From positions 2,418,001 through 2,482,000 of the forward strand of contig NZ_CP102850.1 in assembly GCF_024734075.1 (NCBI RefSeq): 64,000 nucleotides of DNA. The letters run 5' to 3'. Each line of letters begins with the position of its first letter. Positions within the stretch are counted from its first letter, which is position 1. The notes beneath the pieces were generated by a model. It saw only the letters and a list, made by a program, of their open reading frames with translations. It did no database searches and had not been told where the DNA came from. The stretch is from Gordonia mangrovi. Its GTDB lineage: Bacteria; Actinomycetota; Actinomycetes; Mycobacteriales; Mycobacteriaceae. The position numbers were made by a program, and so were the translations under genes. This document shows, in pieces, positions 8,145 to 19,240 of the stretch.

Positions 8145-10046
8145 ATGTTGAACACAGAATTTGAGCAGTTCCTCGATGAGAACGGACAGCTCCACTTCAC
8201 CGAGGACGCGACGCTCGTCGACTACGTCGAGCACAACGTACGCGAGCAGGCCGACACGCTCGCGTACCGCTACATCGACTACAGCCGCGAGCGTGACGGG
8301 GAGGCCCAAGACCTGACCTGGGCGCAGTTCGGCAAACGTCTGCGCGCGGTCGCCGCACGGTTGCAGCAGGTCACCAAGCCGGGTGACCGGGTGGCCATTC
8401 TCGCCCCTCAGTCGCTCGAGTACGTGATCGGCTTCTTCTCCGCGCTGTACGCCAGCAACGTGGCGGTGCCGCTGTTCTCGCCGGACGAGCCGGGCCACAC
8501 CGATCGCCTGCACGCAGTCCTTGCCGACTGCACGCCGACCGCGATCCTCACCTCCACCAAATCCGCCGAGGCGGTCCGCGACTTCTTCAAGCCGCTGCCG
8601 GCCAAGGAGCGCCCGCGGGTGATCGCCGTGGACGCCGTGCCGGATTCCGTCGGCTCCAGCTGGGTCGCCCCGGTCGCCGGTAAGGACCACAACAAGGACA
8701 CCGTCGCCTACCTGCAGTACACGTCGGGTTCGACTCGGGTGCCCGCCGGCGTGGAGATCACGTACCAGGCCGTGGCCGCCAACGTCCTGCAGATCTACGA
8801 CTGCATCGAGATCGACCGCAACGCCCGCGGTGTGACCTGGCTGCCGATGTTCCACGACATGGGCCTGCTCACCGTGATCCTGCCCGCGCTGGGCGGCAAA
8901 TACATCACGATCATGAGCCCGCAGGCGTTCGTCCGCCGGCCGGGCCGCTGGATCAAGGAACTCGCCGCCGAGTCGGACAATGCGCCCACCTACGCGGCCG
9001 CCCCGAACTTCGCCTACGAGCATGCCGCCGCCCGCGGTCTGCCCAAGGAAGGCGAACACCTCGACCTGTCCAACGTCATCGGCCTGATCAACGGGTCAGA
9101 GCCGGTCACGGTCAGCTCGATGAAGAAGTTCAACGACGCGTTCGCGCCGTATGGTCTGCCGAAGACGGCCATCAAGCCCTGCTATGGCATGGCCGAGGCC
9201 ACCCTGTTCGTCTCCGCCACCCAGCGCGAGAACGAGGCCAAGGTCATCTACGTCGACCGCGACGAGCTCAACGCGGGCCGATTCAAGGTCGTCGACCAGC
9301 ACGCCGACAACGCGGTCACGCAGGTGTCGTGTGGACAGGTCGCGCTGAGCCAGTGGGCCGCGATCGTCGACCCGGAGACGGCCACCGAGCAGGCCGACGG
9401 CCACGTCGGCGAGATCTGGCTGCACGGCATCAACATCGGTGCCGGCTACTGGAACAAGCCGGAGGAATCCGAGCAGACCTTCCACAACCGCATCACCAAC
9501 CCGCTGCCCGACGGCAGCCACACCGAGGGCGCCCCGGCAGACGCGATCTGGATGCGGACCGGCGACTACGGCGTGTGGCTCGACGGCGAGCTCTACATCA
9601 CCGGCCGGGTCAAGGATCTGGTGATCGTCGACGGCCGCAACCACTACCCGCAGGATCTCGAGTACTCGGCACAGGAGGCCAGTGACGCGCTGCGCCCGGG
9701 CTTCGTCGCCGCGTTCTCGGTGCCGGCCAACCAGCTTCCCGCCGACGTGTTCGAGCAGTCCACCAGCGGGTTGACCTTCGACGCCGACGACGCGTCCGAG
9801 CAGCTGGTCATCGTCGCCGAGCGCGGTCCGGGGAAAAAGCACGACCCGCAGGAGATCGCCGACACCGTGCGCGCGGCCATCGCGCAGCGCCACGGGGTGA
9901 TGGCTCGCGACATCCTGTTGGTGCCGGCCGGTTCCATCCCGCGCACCTCCAGTGGCAAGATCGCGCGTCGTGCGACCCGTACCGCCTACATCGACGGCAG
10001 TCTGCGCGGCGGCTACAAGCAGACGGCGTTCCCGGACGCCCAGTAG
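8145..10046 (+). CDS. fadD32: FadD32 long-chain fatty-acyl-AMP ligase
   Basis: Activates the long meromycolic acid as acyl-adenylate and loads it on the N-terminal ACP of Pks13. The 633-residue protein belongs to the adenylate-forming superfamily. The ATP/AMP loop [15 protein letters not shown] lies at about 189-203, CYGMAEAT and the TGDYG adenylation motif lie in the second half, and a C-terminal SSGKIARR carries the conserved lysine. Length matches mycobacterial FadD32 (about 637). ATG at 8145 has AGGAG at 8134-8138. It heads the conserved fadD32-pks13-accD4 cluster, with pks13 starting 91 nt downstream from what looks like its own promoter. Confidence 0.95.
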   Translation: MLNTEFEQFLDENGQLHFTEDATLVDYVEHNVREQADTLAYRYIDYSRERDGEAQDLTWAQFGKRLRAVAARLQQVTKPGDRVAILAPQSLEYVIGFFSALYASNVAVPLFSPDEPGHTDRLHAVLADCTPTAILTSTKSAEAVRDFFKPLPAKERPRVIAVDAVPDSVGSSWVAPVAGKDHNKDTVAYLQYTSGSTRVPAGVEITYQAVAANVLQIYDCIEIDRNARGVTWLPMFHDMGLLTVILPALGGKYITIMSPQAFVRRPGRWIKELAAESDNAPTYAAAPNFAYEHAAARGLPKEGEHLDLSNVIGLINGSEPVTVSSMKKFNDAFAPYGLPKTAIKPCYGMAEATLFVSATQRENEAKVIYVDRDELNAGRFKVVDQHADNAVTQVSCGQVALSQWAAIVDPETATEQADGHVGEIWLHGINIGAGYWNKPEESEQTFHNRITNPLPDGSHTEGAPADAIWMRTGDYGVWLDGELYITGRVKDLVIVDGRNHYPQDLEYSAQEASDALRPGFVAAFSVPANQLPADVFEQSTSGLTFDADDASEQLVIVAERGPGKKHDPQEIADTVRAAIAQRHGVMARDILLVPAGSIPRTSSGKIARRATRTAYIDGSLRGGYKQTAFPDAQ

Positions 10047-10124
10047 CCCCAACCGTCGCGTGTCGATGCCTGTTTTCCTTGCCTGAGGTGGGCGCTTCCG
10101 CGCCTCCGAGGGCCCCCCGATCAG

Positions 10125-10130
10125 TAGTCT
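10125..10130 (+). promoter_or_regulatory. -10-like hexamer for a leaderless pks13 transcript
   Basis: TAGTCT ends 7 nt before the pks13 ATG, and no Shine-Dalgarno sequence lies between. This matches the TANNNT spacing of leaderless mycobacterial promoters. Confidence 0.5.
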
Positions 10131-10137
10131 GGAAGCG

Positions 10138-13100
10138 ATGTCTGAACTGAATACCGACGAGTCGCGCGCAAGCGAGGACAACGAGTCGCACTCCACCGGA
10201 ACCGCCGGCGAGACGGCCGGTGATCTGACCGTCGCCGAACTCCGGGACTGGCTGCGCACCTGGGTGGCCGAGGCCACCGGTATCCCCGCCGAGCAGATCT
10301 CCGACGACCGGCCGATGGAGGAGTTCGGGCTCTCCTCGCGTGATGCCGTGGCGCTGGCCGCCGACGTCGAGGACAAGACCGGCGTGATTCTCACGGCGAC
10401 CGCGGCCTACAACCATCCGACCATCGCGATGCTGGCCAAGCGCATCATCGAGGGTGATCCCGACGAGCTGCTCGACGACGTCGCCGACACCTTCTGGCAG
10501 CGTGAACGCAGCGCCGACGACGACATCGCGATCGTCGGCCTCGCGACGCGGTTCCCGAAGGCCGGTGCCACCCCGGAGTCGACGTGGGACGCCCTGATCG
10601 GCGGTGTCGACGGCATCAGCGATCTGCCCGAGGGCCGGTGGACGGAATTCACCGACGACCCGCGACTGGCGGAGATCATCGCGTCGGCCAACGTCAAGGG
10701 CGGCTACCTCGACGACGTGAAGAGCTTCGACGCCGACTTCTTCCAGATGAGTCCGCGTGAGGTCGAGATGGTGGACCCGCAGCAGCGCCTCGCCCTCGAA
10801 CTGACCTGGGAGGCCCTCGAGCATGCGCACATCCCGGCCAGTGACCTCAAGGGCGGCCCGGTGGGCGTGTTCCTCGGGACATCGACCAACGACTATCAGA
10901 TGCTGGCGACCCTGGGTCTCGGCGAGGGTGCCGAGGAGACCGCAGCGTATGCGTTGACCGGAACCGCCACCTCGATCGTGGCCAACCGGGTGTCCTACTT
11001 CTTCGACTTCCACGGGCCGTCGATCGCGGTGGACACCGCCTGCTCGTCGTCGCTGGTGGCCGTGCATCAGGCGGTACGCAGCCTGCGCTCGGGTGAGAGC
11101 TCGGTCGCCCTGGCCGGCGGCGTCAACATGATCATCACGCCTGCGGTGACCCTGGGCTTCGACAAGGTGGGCGCGCAGGCCAAGGACGGCCACATCAAGG
11201 CGTTCTCCGCCGACGCCGACGGCATGATCCGGGCCGAGGGCGGCGGCCTCGTCGTGCTCAAGCGGATGGCAGACGCCCGACGCGACGGCGACCAGGTGCT
11301 CGCCGTGATCGCCGGGTCGGCCGTCAACTCCGACGGCCGCTCCAACGGACTGTTCGCACCGAACCCGGAAGCCCAGGTGGAGGTGCTCCGCGACGCCTAC
11401 ACCGACGCCGCGATCGACCCCCGAACCGTCGACTACATCGAGGCGCACGGCACCGGCACCATCCTCGGTGACCCGATCGAGGCCGATGCACTCGGCCGCG
11501 TGGTGGGTCGCGGCCGTACCGTCGGCGCGCCCGCACTGCTGGGTTCGGCGAAGACCAATTTCGGCCACATGGAGTCCGCGGCCGGTGCCGGCGCGCTCGC
11601 CAAGGTGGTGCTGTCGTTGCAGCACGACACCATCCCGGCCTCGCTCAACTACTCGGGCCCCAACCCGTACATCCAGTTCGACGCCACCGGGCTGAAGGTC
11701 AACGCAGAGGCGGGCGACTGGCCGCGCTACTCCGGCCACGCCATCGCCGGCATCTCCGGTTTCGGCTTCGGCGGCACCAACGCCCACGTCGTGGTCCGCG
11801 AAGTCCTGCCGTCGGATCTGGACCCCAACGCTTCCACCATCGTTGACGACACCTCTGCTGGTCGAGTAGGCGCGAACGGAGTGAGTGCCGTATCGAGACC
11901 CGGTGACATCGACATCGAGGCCCTCGACGACGACGAGTACCTCACCGAGGCCGAGCGCGCCATCCTCGCCGCCCAGACGAAGAAGGACGACGCCCCGACC
12001 GAGCAGACCGAGAAAGACCCCGCCGAGGGCTTCGCACCCTGCGCAGCCGACGGTTCGGTGGTCCCCCTGGTGCTGTCCGGCTTCCTCCCGTCGCGGCGCC
12101 GTAAGGCCGCCGAGGACCTGTTGGCCTGGCTGGAATCGGAAGCCGGGCAGGCAACTCCGCTCGCCGACATCGGTCGTGCCCTGTCCCACCGCAACCACGG
12201 CCGTTCCCGTGCCGTGGTGATGGCACGTACCCACGACGACGCCATCGCCGGTGTCCGTGCGGTCGCCGAGGGCAAGAGCAATCCGCTGGTCTACGTGGCC
12301 GATTCGCCCGATGCCGCGTCCGCGGTGTGGCTGCTGTCGGGCTTCGGCTCGCAGCACCGCAAGATGGCCAAGCAGCTCTACACCGAGAACCCGGTGTTCG
12401 CGAAGTACGTCGACCGGGTCGACGAGTACGTGCAGAGCGAGCTCGGCTACTCGATCGCCGAGATGTTTCTCGACGACGAGCAGACCTACGGCATCGAGAC
12501 CAGCCAGGTCGGCATCTACACGATCCAGGTCGCGCTCGCCGATACCCTGCGCCACTTCGGCGCCGAACCCGGTGTGCTGGTACCTCATTCGATGGGTGAG
12601 GCGTCGGCCTCCTACATCAGCGGCGGTCTGTCGCTCGAAGACGCCACCCGCGTCATCTGCCAGCGTTCGCGCCTGATGGGTGAGGGCGAGTCGATGCTGC
12701 AAGGCGACGACATCCGGCTGATGGCGCTCGTCGAGTACAGCGCCGAGAACATCCAAGACGTGCTCGTCGACTACCCCGACCTCGAGATCTGCGTGTACGC
12801 GGCTCCCACGCACACCGTGATCGGCGGCCCGGAGTCACAGGTCGACGCGATCGTGGCCCGTGCGGAGGCCGAGGGCAAGCTGGGTCGCAAGCTGCAGACC
12901 AAGGGCGCCAGCCACACCTCCCAGATGGACCCGCTGCTCGGCGAACTGGCCTATGAGCTCACCGGCATCGAGCCGCTGCGCCCCACCGTCGGCATCTACA
13001 GCTCGGTCGATCGCGAAACCTTCTATCGCCCGGGCCACGAACCCGTGCACACCATCGAGTACTTCACCAAGGGACTGCGGCACAGCGTCTGGTTCAGCCA

Positions 13101-15498
13101 GGCCATCGCCAAGTCGGTGGAGAACGGGCACCGCACGTTCCTGGAGCTCTCGCCCAACCCGGCCGTGTTGATCTCCGTCGCGGCCGTGACGTTCTCGGCC
13201 GGTCTGCACGACGCCGAACTGGTGGAGACGCTGAAGCGCAAGGAGGACGAGAGCTACGGCCTCGCCAACGCGCTGATGAAGCTGTATGTGCACGGACACC
13301 CGGTGAACGTCGGATCGCTGTTCGGCGCCGGTGCGTTCGCCGACATCCCGCGGACTCGTTTCGAGCGCCGCGAGTTCTGGCTCAAGGCCCAGCTGGCGAG
13401 CGGCGGCTCGTCGGGCACCGTGCCGGGATCGCATGTCGCACTGGCGGATGGCCGGCACGCCTGGGAGGTGAACGCCTCGGCGGTCACCGACACCCGCGAG
13501 CTGGTGCGGGCCGCGGCCGCGCAGGTGCTGGCCGACGCGTCGGTCGGCGCGGTTGTCTCCCACGGTGCGGTTCTGTCGTCGGGCACCCTCACCACCACCT
13601 TGAGCCCGCACCCCGGCGGTGCATCGGTGACGGTACATGCCAAGGAAGACAAGAACTTCCGGCTGTTGTACGAAGCCGTGGTGACCGGCGGATCGGTACC
13701 CGATCAGGCCGCCGTGCCGGCCGTCGAGTCCGCGCCGGCCTCGCCCGCAGCCGTTTTCGCCGATGACAAGGTGATCACCGAGGACGAGGTCGTCGACGAC
13801 ATCGGCAACAAGTGGGACCCCGAAACCGGCGAGACCGTGGAACAGCGGCTGGCGATCATCGTCGGCGAGTCGATGGGCTATGACCCCGAAGACCTGCCGC
13901 GCGAGATCCCGCTGATCGAACTGGGTCTCGATTCGCTGATGGCGGTGCGGATCAAGAACCGGGTCGAGTTCGAGTTCGACATCCCGCAGTTGCAGCTGCA
14001 GGCGATGCGGCAGGCGAATCTCGCCGACGTCGTGAAGTTCGTCGAGTTCGCGGTGACCCACCGCGATCAGCTCGACGATCTCGCCGAGAACGCCGCCGGT
14101 GGTGGCGAACTCGACACCGCTGCGCTCAATGCCTACATCGACGAGCAGAACGCCAAGGATGTCGCCGCCCCCGCCGACGGAACCCCGAATCCCGCCGACG
14201 GAACCCCGAATCCCGCCGACGGAACCCCGAATCCCGCCGACGGAACCCCGAATCCCGCCGACGGAACCCCGAATCCCGCCGACGGAACCAAGGAACCCGC
14301 CGTCGGAGCCCTTCGTGACGCTCGCACGATCGATCCGCAGGGAGTGCCAGCTGCCACCAACCTCGCCGATCAAGCCGCCGTCGCCGAGGCCACCGGCTCC
14401 GACGTCCCGCCGCGCGACGCCGCCGAACGCCTCACGTTCGGCGTCTACGCGGTGGTCACCAAGTCCTCGGCCGGCGGCGTGTTCAACAAGCTGCCGGTGC
14501 TCGAAGAAGAAGTGGCGCAGCAACTCACCGATCGCCTCAACGAGCGGACCGGCGGCGACATCGACATGGAGGACATCCTCGACTCGGAGACCATCGAGGA
14601 GATGTCGAACTACGTCCGCGAGTACCTCGATGCGGGTGCCGACACCGACGGCTTCCTCCGTTTCCTCCGCGTCACCGACGGCCAGCAGAGCTACGACACC
14701 ACTGCCGGAGATCCCATGCCGGCCTTGCTCTTCCACCCGGCCGGCGGCAACACGTCCGCCTACGAGGCGCTGCTCAAGCGCCTGCCGGAGAGTCAGCCGG
14801 TGATCGGCTTCGACCGTGTCGAAGGCACCATCGAAGAGCGTGTGCGGCAGTACATGCCGCGTCTGCGTGAGGTGCAGCCGCACGGGCCGTACGTGTTGAT
14901 CGGGTGGTCGCTCGGTGGAGCGCTGGCCTACGGGTGCGCGCAGGTGCTGCGCGAGGAAGGCGAGGAGGTCGCCTTCGTCGGCCTGATCGACGTGGTCCGA
15001 CCGTCCGAGCCGGTGGTGGAGACCGAGGAGACCAAGCGGGCCCGCCTCGAACGCTGGCGCGACTTCGCGGTGAAGACCTACGACCTCGACGAGGACGTCC
15101 CGATCCCGATGGACCGGCTCGTGGAGGCCGACGACGAGGGGCAGTTCCAGATCATCATGGAGATGATGTCGATGTCGGGCACCAAGATCCCCGGCGGCAT
15201 CATCGAACACCAGCGCACGTCGTTCCTCGACAACCGCGCGCTGACCAACATCGAACCCACCGACTACGACGGCAAGGTGGTCCTTTACCGTGCCGACAAG
15301 ATGCACGACGGTGCCATCGAACTGGAACCGCAGTGGGCGAATATCGACGAAGACGGCCGGTGGGGCGAGGTCGTGGACGATCTGGAGATCATCCACATCG
15401 GCGGCGATCACCTGTCGATCGTCGACGAGCCCTTCATCGCCAAGATCGGGGCGGACCTCACGCGGCGGCTCGGCGAGGTCCGGGCCGGCACGAAGTAG
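10138..15498 (+). CDS. pks13: Pks13 mycolic acid condensing polyketide synthase
   Basis: Condenses the meromycoloyl chain from FadD32 with a carboxyacyl-CoA made by the AccD4 complex, giving the alpha-alkyl beta-keto precursor of mycolic acids. The 1786 residues run in the known order. N-terminal ACP (about 30-105): phosphopantetheine serine Ser67 in FGLSSRD. Ketosynthase (about 128-555): Cys302, His437 and His477. Acyltransferase (about 730-1060): Ser818 in PHSMGEA. Second ACP (about 1230-1310): Ser1266 in LGLDSL. Thioesterase (about 1525-1786): Ser1591 in GWSLGG, Asp1618 and His1758. Two linkers carry repeats: residues 573-588 come from an interspersed palindromic element, and residues 1345-1384 are tandem PADGTPN units. 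All catalytic motifs are intact. Confidence 0.96.
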   Translation: MSELNTDESRASEDNESHSTGTAGETAGDLTVAELRDWLRTWVAEATGIPAEQISDDRPMEEFGLSSRDAVALAADVEDKTGVILTATAAYNHPTIAMLAKRIIEGDPDELLDDVADTFWQRERSADDDIAIVGLATRFPKAGATPESTWDALIGGVDGISDLPEGRWTEFTDDPRLAEIIASANVKGGYLDDVKSFDADFFQMSPREVEMVDPQQRLALELTWEALEHAHIPASDLKGGPVGVFLGTSTNDYQMLATLGLGEGAEETAAYALTGTATSIVANRVSYFFDFHGPSIAVDTACSSSLVAVHQAVRSLRSGESSVALAGGVNMIITPAVTLGFDKVGAQAKDGHIKAFSADADGMIRAEGGGLVVLKRMADARRDGDQVLAVIAGSAVNSDGRSNGLFAPNPEAQVEVLRDAYTDAAIDPRTVDYIEAHGTGTILGDPIEADALGRVVGRGRTVGAPALLGSAKTNFGHMESAAGAGALAKVVLSLQHDTIPASLNYSGPNPYIQFDATGLKVNAEAGDWPRYSGHAIAGISGFGFGGTNAHVVVREVLPSDLDPNASTIVDDTSAGRVGANGVSAVSRPGDIDIEALDDDEYLTEAERAILAAQTKKDDAPTEQTEKDPAEGFAPCAADGSVVPLVLSGFLPSRRRKAAEDLLAWLESEAGQATPLADIGRALSHRNHGRSRAVVMARTHDDAIAGVRAVAEGKSNPLVYVADSPDAASAVWLLSGFGSQHRKMAKQLYTENPVFAKYVDRVDEYVQSELGYSIAEMFLDDEQTYGIETSQVGIYTIQVALADTLRHFGAEPGVLVPHSMGEASASYISGGLSLEDATRVICQRSRLMGEGESMLQGDDIRLMALVEYSAENIQDVLVDYPDLEICVYAAPTHTVIGGPESQVDAIVARAEAEGKLGRKLQTKGASHTSQMDPLLGELAYELTGIEPLRPTVGIYSSVDRETFYRPGHEPVHTIEYFTKGLRHSVWFSQAIAKSVENGHRTFLELSPNPAVLISVAAVTFSAGLHDAELVETLKRKEDESYGLANALMKLYVHGHPVNVGSLFGAGAFADIPRTRFERREFWLKAQLASGGSSGTVPGSHVALADGRHAWEVNASAVTDTRELVRAAAAQVLADASVGAVVSHGAVLSSGTLTTTLSPHPGGASVTVHAKEDKNFRLLYEAVVTGGSVPDQAAVPAVESAPASPAAVFADDKVITEDEVVDDIGNKWDPETGETVEQRLAIIVGESMGYDPEDLPREIPLIELGLDSLMAVRIKNRVEFEFDIPQLQLQAMRQANLADVVKFVEFAVTHRDQLDDLAENAAGGGELDTAALNAYIDEQNAKDVAAPADGTPNPADGTPNPADGTPNPADGTPNPADGTPNPADGTKEPAVGALRDARTIDPQGVPAATNLADQAAVAEATGSDVPPRDAAERLTFGVYAVVTKSSAGGVFNKLPVLEEEVAQQLTDRLNERTGGDIDMEDILDSETIEEMSNYVREYLDAGADTDGFLRFLRVTDGQQSYDTTAGDPMPALLFHPAGGNTSAYEALLKRLPESQPVIGFDRVEGTIEERVRQYMPRLREVQPHGPYVLIGWSLGGALAYGCAQVLREEGEEVAFVGLIDVVRPSEPVVETEETKRARLERWRDFAVKTYDLDEDVPIPMDRLVEADDEGQFQIIMEMMSMSGTKIPGGIIEHQRTSFLDNRALTNIEPTDYDGKVVLYRADKMHDGAIELEPQWANIDEDGRWGEVVDDLEIIHIGGDHLSIVDEPFIAKIGADLTRRLGEVRAGTK
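11858..11900 (+). repeat. Interspersed palindromic repeat inserted in frame in the pks13 KS-AT linker
   Basis: The segment CTGGTCGAGTAG (11858-11869) through GTATCGAGACC (ending 11900) is an imperfect palindrome of the GGTC(T)CGA...TCGAGACC type that is scattered between genes in many high-GC actinomycetes. Here it is translated as Ser573-Pro588, between the ketosynthase and acyltransferase, without breaking the frame. No second copy of this type was seen in the window. Confidence 0.6.
14170..14289 (+). repeat. Tandem 21-bp repeat in pks13 (PADGTPN units)
   Basis: Five identical 21-bp units, CCCGCCGACGGAACCCCGAA(T), and a sixth partial unit of 15 bp encode (PADGTPN)x5-PADGT at residues 1345-1384, in the linker between the second ACP and the thioesterase. 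Because the unit is a multiple of three, copy changes keep the frame. The nucleotide identity of the units points to recent expansion. Confidence 0.95.
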
Positions 15499-15509
15499 TA
15501 GGAGCGAAC

Positions 15510-17096
15510 GTGACTGACACGACCGAGGATCTGGCCACCACACAGTCGGCCGCCACCACAGCGGGAAAGCTGGCCGATCTGCGCGAGAAGTTGGGCGCAG
15601 CAAAGGAACCCGGCGGCGAGAAGGCGATCGCCAAACGTGCGGCCAAGGGCATCTGCTCGCCCCGGGAGCGCCTCGAGATGCTGTTCGACCCGGGCACGTT
15701 CGTCGAGATCGGTGCCCTCGCCAAGATGCCGGGTGCCGCGCATTCCGGCTACGGCGACGGCGTGGTCACCGGCCACGGGCTGGTGCACGGACGGCCTGTT
15801 GCCGCGTTCTCCCATGACCAGACCGTGTTCGGCGGCACCGTCGGAGAGATGTTCGGCCGCAAGGTGTCTGCGTTGATGGAATGGGCCGGCAAGATCGGCT
15901 GCCCGATGGTCGGCATCAACGACTCGGCCGGCGCCCGCATCCAGGACGCCGTCACCTCGCTCGCCTGGTACGCCGAGATGGGCCGACGCAACCTGCTGTT
16001 GTCCGGTCTGGCCCCGCAGATCTCGGTGATCCTCGGCAAGTGCGCCGGCGGTGCCGTCTATACCCCGGCCAACACCGACATCCTGGTCGCCGTCGAGGAC
16101 AAGAGCTACATGTTCGTCACCGGACCGGATGTGCTCAAACAGGTCAACGGCGAGGACATCTCGGCCGAGGACCTCGGCAGCGCCCACAACCAGGCGCGCT
16201 GGGGCAACATCCATCACGTCGCACCCGACGAACGCACCGCCTTCGACTGGGTGCGGGAGTACCTGCAGTACATGCCGTCGAGCGCCTACGAGCAACCGCC
16301 GGTGATCAATCCGGGGCTGGAACCGGAGGTCACCGAGTCGGATCTGTCGCTCAACGCGTTCATGCCCGACAACGACAACGCGGGCTACGACATGCACGAC
16401 ATCATCATCAAGCTCTTCGACGACGGCGCGTTCCACGAGGTCGGCGAGTTGTTCGCGCCGAACATCCTCACCGGCTACGCGCGCGTCGACGGCCGCTCGG
16501 TGGGAGTGGTCGCCAACCAGCCGAACGTGATGTCCGGCGTACTGGACACCGATTCGTCGGAGAAGGCGACCCGATTCGTGCGGATCTGCAACGCCTTCCG
16601 CATCCCGCTGATCTTCCTGGTCGACACCCCGGGCATCCTGCCGGGGCTGGCCGAGGAGCAGAAGGGCACCATCCGGCGCTCGGGTAAGTTCCTGTACGCC
16701 TACGTCGAGGCCGATGTCCCGAAGGTGACGGTGGTGCTGCGCAAGGCCTACGGCGGTGCGTATGCGGTGATGGGCTGCAAGCAGCTCGGTGCCGATATCA
16801 ACCTGGCCTGGCCGAGCGCGAAGATCGCGGTGATGGGTGCCGAATCCGCTGCGGCGGTGCTGACGCGGCGGCAGACCGATGGGATGTCGGCGGCCGAGGC
16901 CGACAAGGTGCGCCGCGACTTCATCGACTTCTACAACACGATGATGGCCACCCCGTACCTTGCCGCCGAACGCGGCTACATCGACGCCGTGATCGAGCCC
17001 GCCGAGACCCGGCTACAGCTCCGGAAGGCGTTGGCGCAGTTGCGGGACAAGACCGAATACCGGACGCCCCGCAAGCACTACCTGATGCCGATCTGA
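15510..17096 (+). CDS. accD4: AccD4 acyl-CoA carboxylase beta subunit
   Basis: Carboxyltransferase subunit that, with AccA3/AccD5/AccE5 in mycobacteria, carboxylates long-chain acyl-CoA to give the Pks13 extender. The 528-residue protein has the two-crotonase-fold layout of propionyl/acyl-CoA carboxylase beta chains. Landmarks are the N-terminal [34 protein letters not shown] (here [13 protein letters not shown]), then [11 protein letters not shown] and [21 protein letters not shown] at 15510 follows AGGAG (15500-15504) and lies 11 nt after the pks13 stop, so the two are cotranscribed. An upstream in-frame ATG inside pks13 was rejected. Confidence 0.93.
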   Translation: MTDTTEDLATTQSAATTAGKLADLREKLGAAKEPGGEKAIAKRAAKGICSPRERLEMLFDPGTFVEIGALAKMPGAAHSGYGDGVVTGHGLVHGRPVAAFSHDQTVFGGTVGEMFGRKVSALMEWAGKIGCPMVGINDSAGARIQDAVTSLAWYAEMGRRNLLLSGLAPQISVILGKCAGGAVYTPANTDILVAVEDKSYMFVTGPDVLKQVNGEDISAEDLGSAHNQARWGNIHHVAPDERTAFDWVREYLQYMPSSAYEQPPVINPGLEPEVTESDLSLNAFMPDNDNAGYDMHDIIIKLFDDGAFHEVGELFAPNILTGYARVDGRSVGVVANQPNVMSGVLDTDSSEKATRFVRICNAFRIPLIFLVDTPGILPGLAEEQKGTIRRSGKFLYAYVEADVPKVTVVLRKAYGGAYAVMGCKQLGADINLAWPSAKIAVMGAESAAAVLTRRQTDGMSAAEADKVRRDFIDFYNTMMATPYLAAERGYIDAVIEPAETRLQLRKALAQLRDKTEYRTPRKHYLMPI

Positions 17097-17118
17097 CGGC
17101 TCTTGGTGATCGGCCAAT

Positions 17119-17193
17119 GTCCGCCGGGATCACCGCGCAGCGTCGTGGGGTGGATTATCCGGTCGGCGGCGTCCACCGGTGATCCCGCCGGAC
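17119..17193. terminator. Large inverted repeat between convergent accD4 and the EAL/DICT gene
   Basis: GTCCGCCGGGATCACCG (17119-17135) pairs with CGGTGATCCCGCCGGAC (17177-17193) with a single mismatch, around a 41-nt loop. Its place between two converging genes suggests a bidirectional terminator, but no T-run follows. It could also be a palindromic repeat element. Confidence 0.5.
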
Positions 17194-17209
17194 ACGGGAC
17201 GGGTACGAG

Positions 17210-18442
17210 TCAGTCGAAACGCCGCAGAATCGAGTGCACGGCTTGGGTGACGGTGAGCCGATCGTAACTCTGCACGAAGTCAAACGTGCGGTCGAGATCG
17301 CTTGCGCCGCTGTGCAGATCGCGTGCAGACAGCAGTGCGGCGAAGTGCGGACCGAGGACGGCGACGTTCCATTCGTTCACCAGGTCGTCGTCGGGATCGA
17401 GGGGCGCCCGATGCACGTTGCCGTCCCGGACGTCGGGCAGACCGACGCCGTACACGCCCGCGAGCCCGGTCTGCTCCGACATGTCACGCCACCGGTCGGC
17501 GGTGCGGCGAGTGAAGTGCTCGGCATGCTGAAAGGTGCCGAGCACGATCGACGCGCCTCCGATGGCGGCCTGGTGTTCGAGCGCCTTGCTCATCTCGATC
17601 AGCAGCCGCTTGTCTCCCAGGCGCGGGACGAGTGATGCCGCGGCGATCGCATACGGCGTGTGTTGATCCGGGGCGGGTGTGGACCACACCGGCATCTCCG
17701 GCAGCGGTACGACCGTGGAGGTGCGAAGCGCCGACGGGTTCTCGACCGACGGATAGAGGGCCCCGATGCCGAATGATGCCCCCATCGTCATCGCGATGAC
17801 CCGACGGGCCTCGTCGTCGACGCCCTCGGCGACCACCACCGCCTGACTGCGTTCGGTGTGGGCGGCAAGCGTGTGCGCAAGCTGGGCCGACTCCGGGTTG
17901 GAGTTCTGGTCGAGGAGATCGGCCGCGGTGACGACGATATCGGGCTCGATCAGCGTCAGCAGTGTTGCGGCGTGGTCGCTGCTGGACAGCCCGTCGACGC
18001 AGATCACCTTGCCCGCCGCGCGCGCCTTGGCGACGCGCGCGAGGGTGCGTTGCGGGCTGCGCTCGACCGCGCTCGGTAACACCACCATCACGTGGCGTTC
18101 GAGCGCTTCGACGGTGTCATCGCCGAGTTCGTCGAACAGCTCGAGATCCAGCCCGACGAGCAGCGGCACGATCTTGGCCACCGATTGCGCCTGCACGCTG
18201 CGCGCCATGTCGCGGCGTCTGCGATCGATGGTGTGGTGTTGTTCCATCAGCCGCGCGGCTCGACGAAGCGCTTCCGCGGTGCCCAGCCGGGTTCCCGACG
18301 GCCCACGCAGTTGCAGTTCGACGGCGGCCAGCGCCCCGTCGGTCAGCCGGCACACCGGCGCGAACTGCATGTGGAGCTCCAGATCCTCGAACAGGGTGAA
18401 CCCGCCCTCGGTTGCCGGTGCCTGCCTGACCTCGGGGGTCAT
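17210..18442 (-). CDS. Degenerate EAL domain plus DICT sensory domain protein
   Basis: A 410-residue cytoplasmic protein. Residues about 15-245 resemble an EAL (c-di-GMP phosphodiesterase) fold: the expected EALLR segment reads VELQLRG, and the Asp-Asp metal motif region reads VDGLSSSDH, so several catalytic residues seem absent. Residues about 260-400 resemble a DICT domain, found with diguanylate-cyclase and two-component proteins. It probably senses or relays a signal rather than hydrolysing c-di-GMP. ATG at 18440-18442 starts the homology. It faces accD4 convergently, with no functional tie evident. Confidence 0.6.
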   Translation of the reverse strand: MTPEVRQAPATEGGFTLFEDLELHMQFAPVCRLTDGALAAVELQLRGPSGTRLGTAEALRRAARLMEQHHTIDRRRRDMARSVQAQSVAKIVPLLVGLDLELFDELGDDTVEALERHVMVVLPSAVERSPQRTLARVAKARAAGKVICVDGLSSSDHAATLLTLIEPDIVVTAADLLDQNSNPESAQLAHTLAAHTERSQAVVVAEGVDDEARRVIAMTMGASFGIGALYPSVENPSALRTSTVVPLPEMPVWSTPAPDQHTPYAIAAASLVPRLGDKRLLIEMSKALEHQAAIGGASIVLGTFQHAEHFTRRTADRWRDMSEQTGLAGVYGVGLPDVRDGNVHRAPLDPDDDLVNEWNVAVLGPHFAALLSARDLHSGASDLDRTFDFVQSYDRLTVTQAVHSILRRFD

Positions 18443-18600
18443 GCGGTGACAGCGATCATCGGGCGCCTCCCGTCAGAGCTGCGAAATGCTCCGAGATGAG
18501 ATGGGAGGATGCGGTGTCTTCACATCCTGTGCAGGGCAGACGAGCTGCCTGCGGCCAGGATAACAAAGCTCATGACAAGTCCCAGGGCGAGCGGGCCCGG

Positions 18601-19149
18601 TCAACCGGCCGAGCGGGCGGCAGCGGCGGCGGCGGTCTCGCTGGACTGCCCGGCGTTGGCGAGTTCGCCGGTGTAGCTCTCCAGATGGGCGCGGACGAAC
18701 CACTGGAACTTCTCGAGTTCGGCGGTCTGGCCGATGAGGATGTCCTCGGTGATCGGGTCGAGCTTGCCGATCTGCTCGATCGCGGCGCGGTGGGAGGTGA
18801 TGAACCCGTCGTAGACCAGGTCGAGGGCACCCAGGTGGGCCTGCGCGGTGTCGCGGCCGATCGAGTAATCGCCCCACGAGCGGTCGTCCTCGATGGCCTT
18901 GGCGGTGCCGCGCGGTGCGGAGCCCAGCGTGGCGATCCGTTCGGCGAGGGTGTCGGCGTAGCCGCGGACCAGATCGACCTGCGGGTCGATCATCTCGTGG
19001 ACGCCGATGAAGTTGGCGCCGACCACATTCCAGTGGATGTGCTTGAGCGTCAGATGCAGATCGTTGAGCGCGCTGAGGCGTTCCTGCAGGCAAGCGGACA
19101 CGGTGGTGGCTGATTCGGCGGACAGTCCGGGAGCGGTGAATGAGGTCAT
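18601..19149 (-). CDS. dps: Dps-family DNA protection and iron storage protein
   Basis: A 182-residue ferritin-like protein that oxidises and stores iron and may coat DNA in starvation. The ferroxidase signature is clear: LKHIHWNVVGANFIGVHEMID at about 35-55, with His39 and His51, then ADTLAERI with Glu70. A Ser/Ala-rich tail (about 163-182) extends past the usual core. The 157-bp gap upstream of the EAL/DICT gene (18443-18600) holds no gene. Its neighbour is a VIT-type metal transporter on the same strand, 91 bp upstream, suggesting an iron or manganese homeostasis pair. Confidence 0.9.
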   Translation of the reverse strand: MTSFTAPGLSAESATTVSACLQERLSALNDLHLTLKHIHWNVVGANFIGVHEMIDPQVDLVRGYADTLAERIATLGSAPRGTAKAIEDDRSWGDYSIGRDTAQAHLGALDLVYDGFITSHRAAIEQIGKLDPITEDILIGQTAELEKFQWFVRAHLESYTGELANAGQSSETAAAAAARSAG

Positions 19150-19240
19150 GTGCTCGACGCTAGGTCGATGTGCGCGCCCTGGACACCGTGCGACGACATC
19201 GGCAACCCAACCGACACGGACGTCACGGGAACATAACGCC

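Noticed and set aside
9808..12813. A 1001-codon open frame on the minus strand opposite fadD32 and pks13
   Set aside because: Low-complexity His/Arg/Gly/Val-rich product typical of the antisense of high-GC genes, no domain recognised, and fully covered by well-supported genes.
14170..14289. Possible CRISPR array
   Set aside because: Units are contiguous 21-mers without spacers, in frame in pks13, and no cas genes are present.
12835..15603. A 922-codon open frame on the minus strand opposite pks13
   Set aside because: Antisense shadow; its [12 protein letters not shown] repeats are only the reverse reading of the PADGTPN array.
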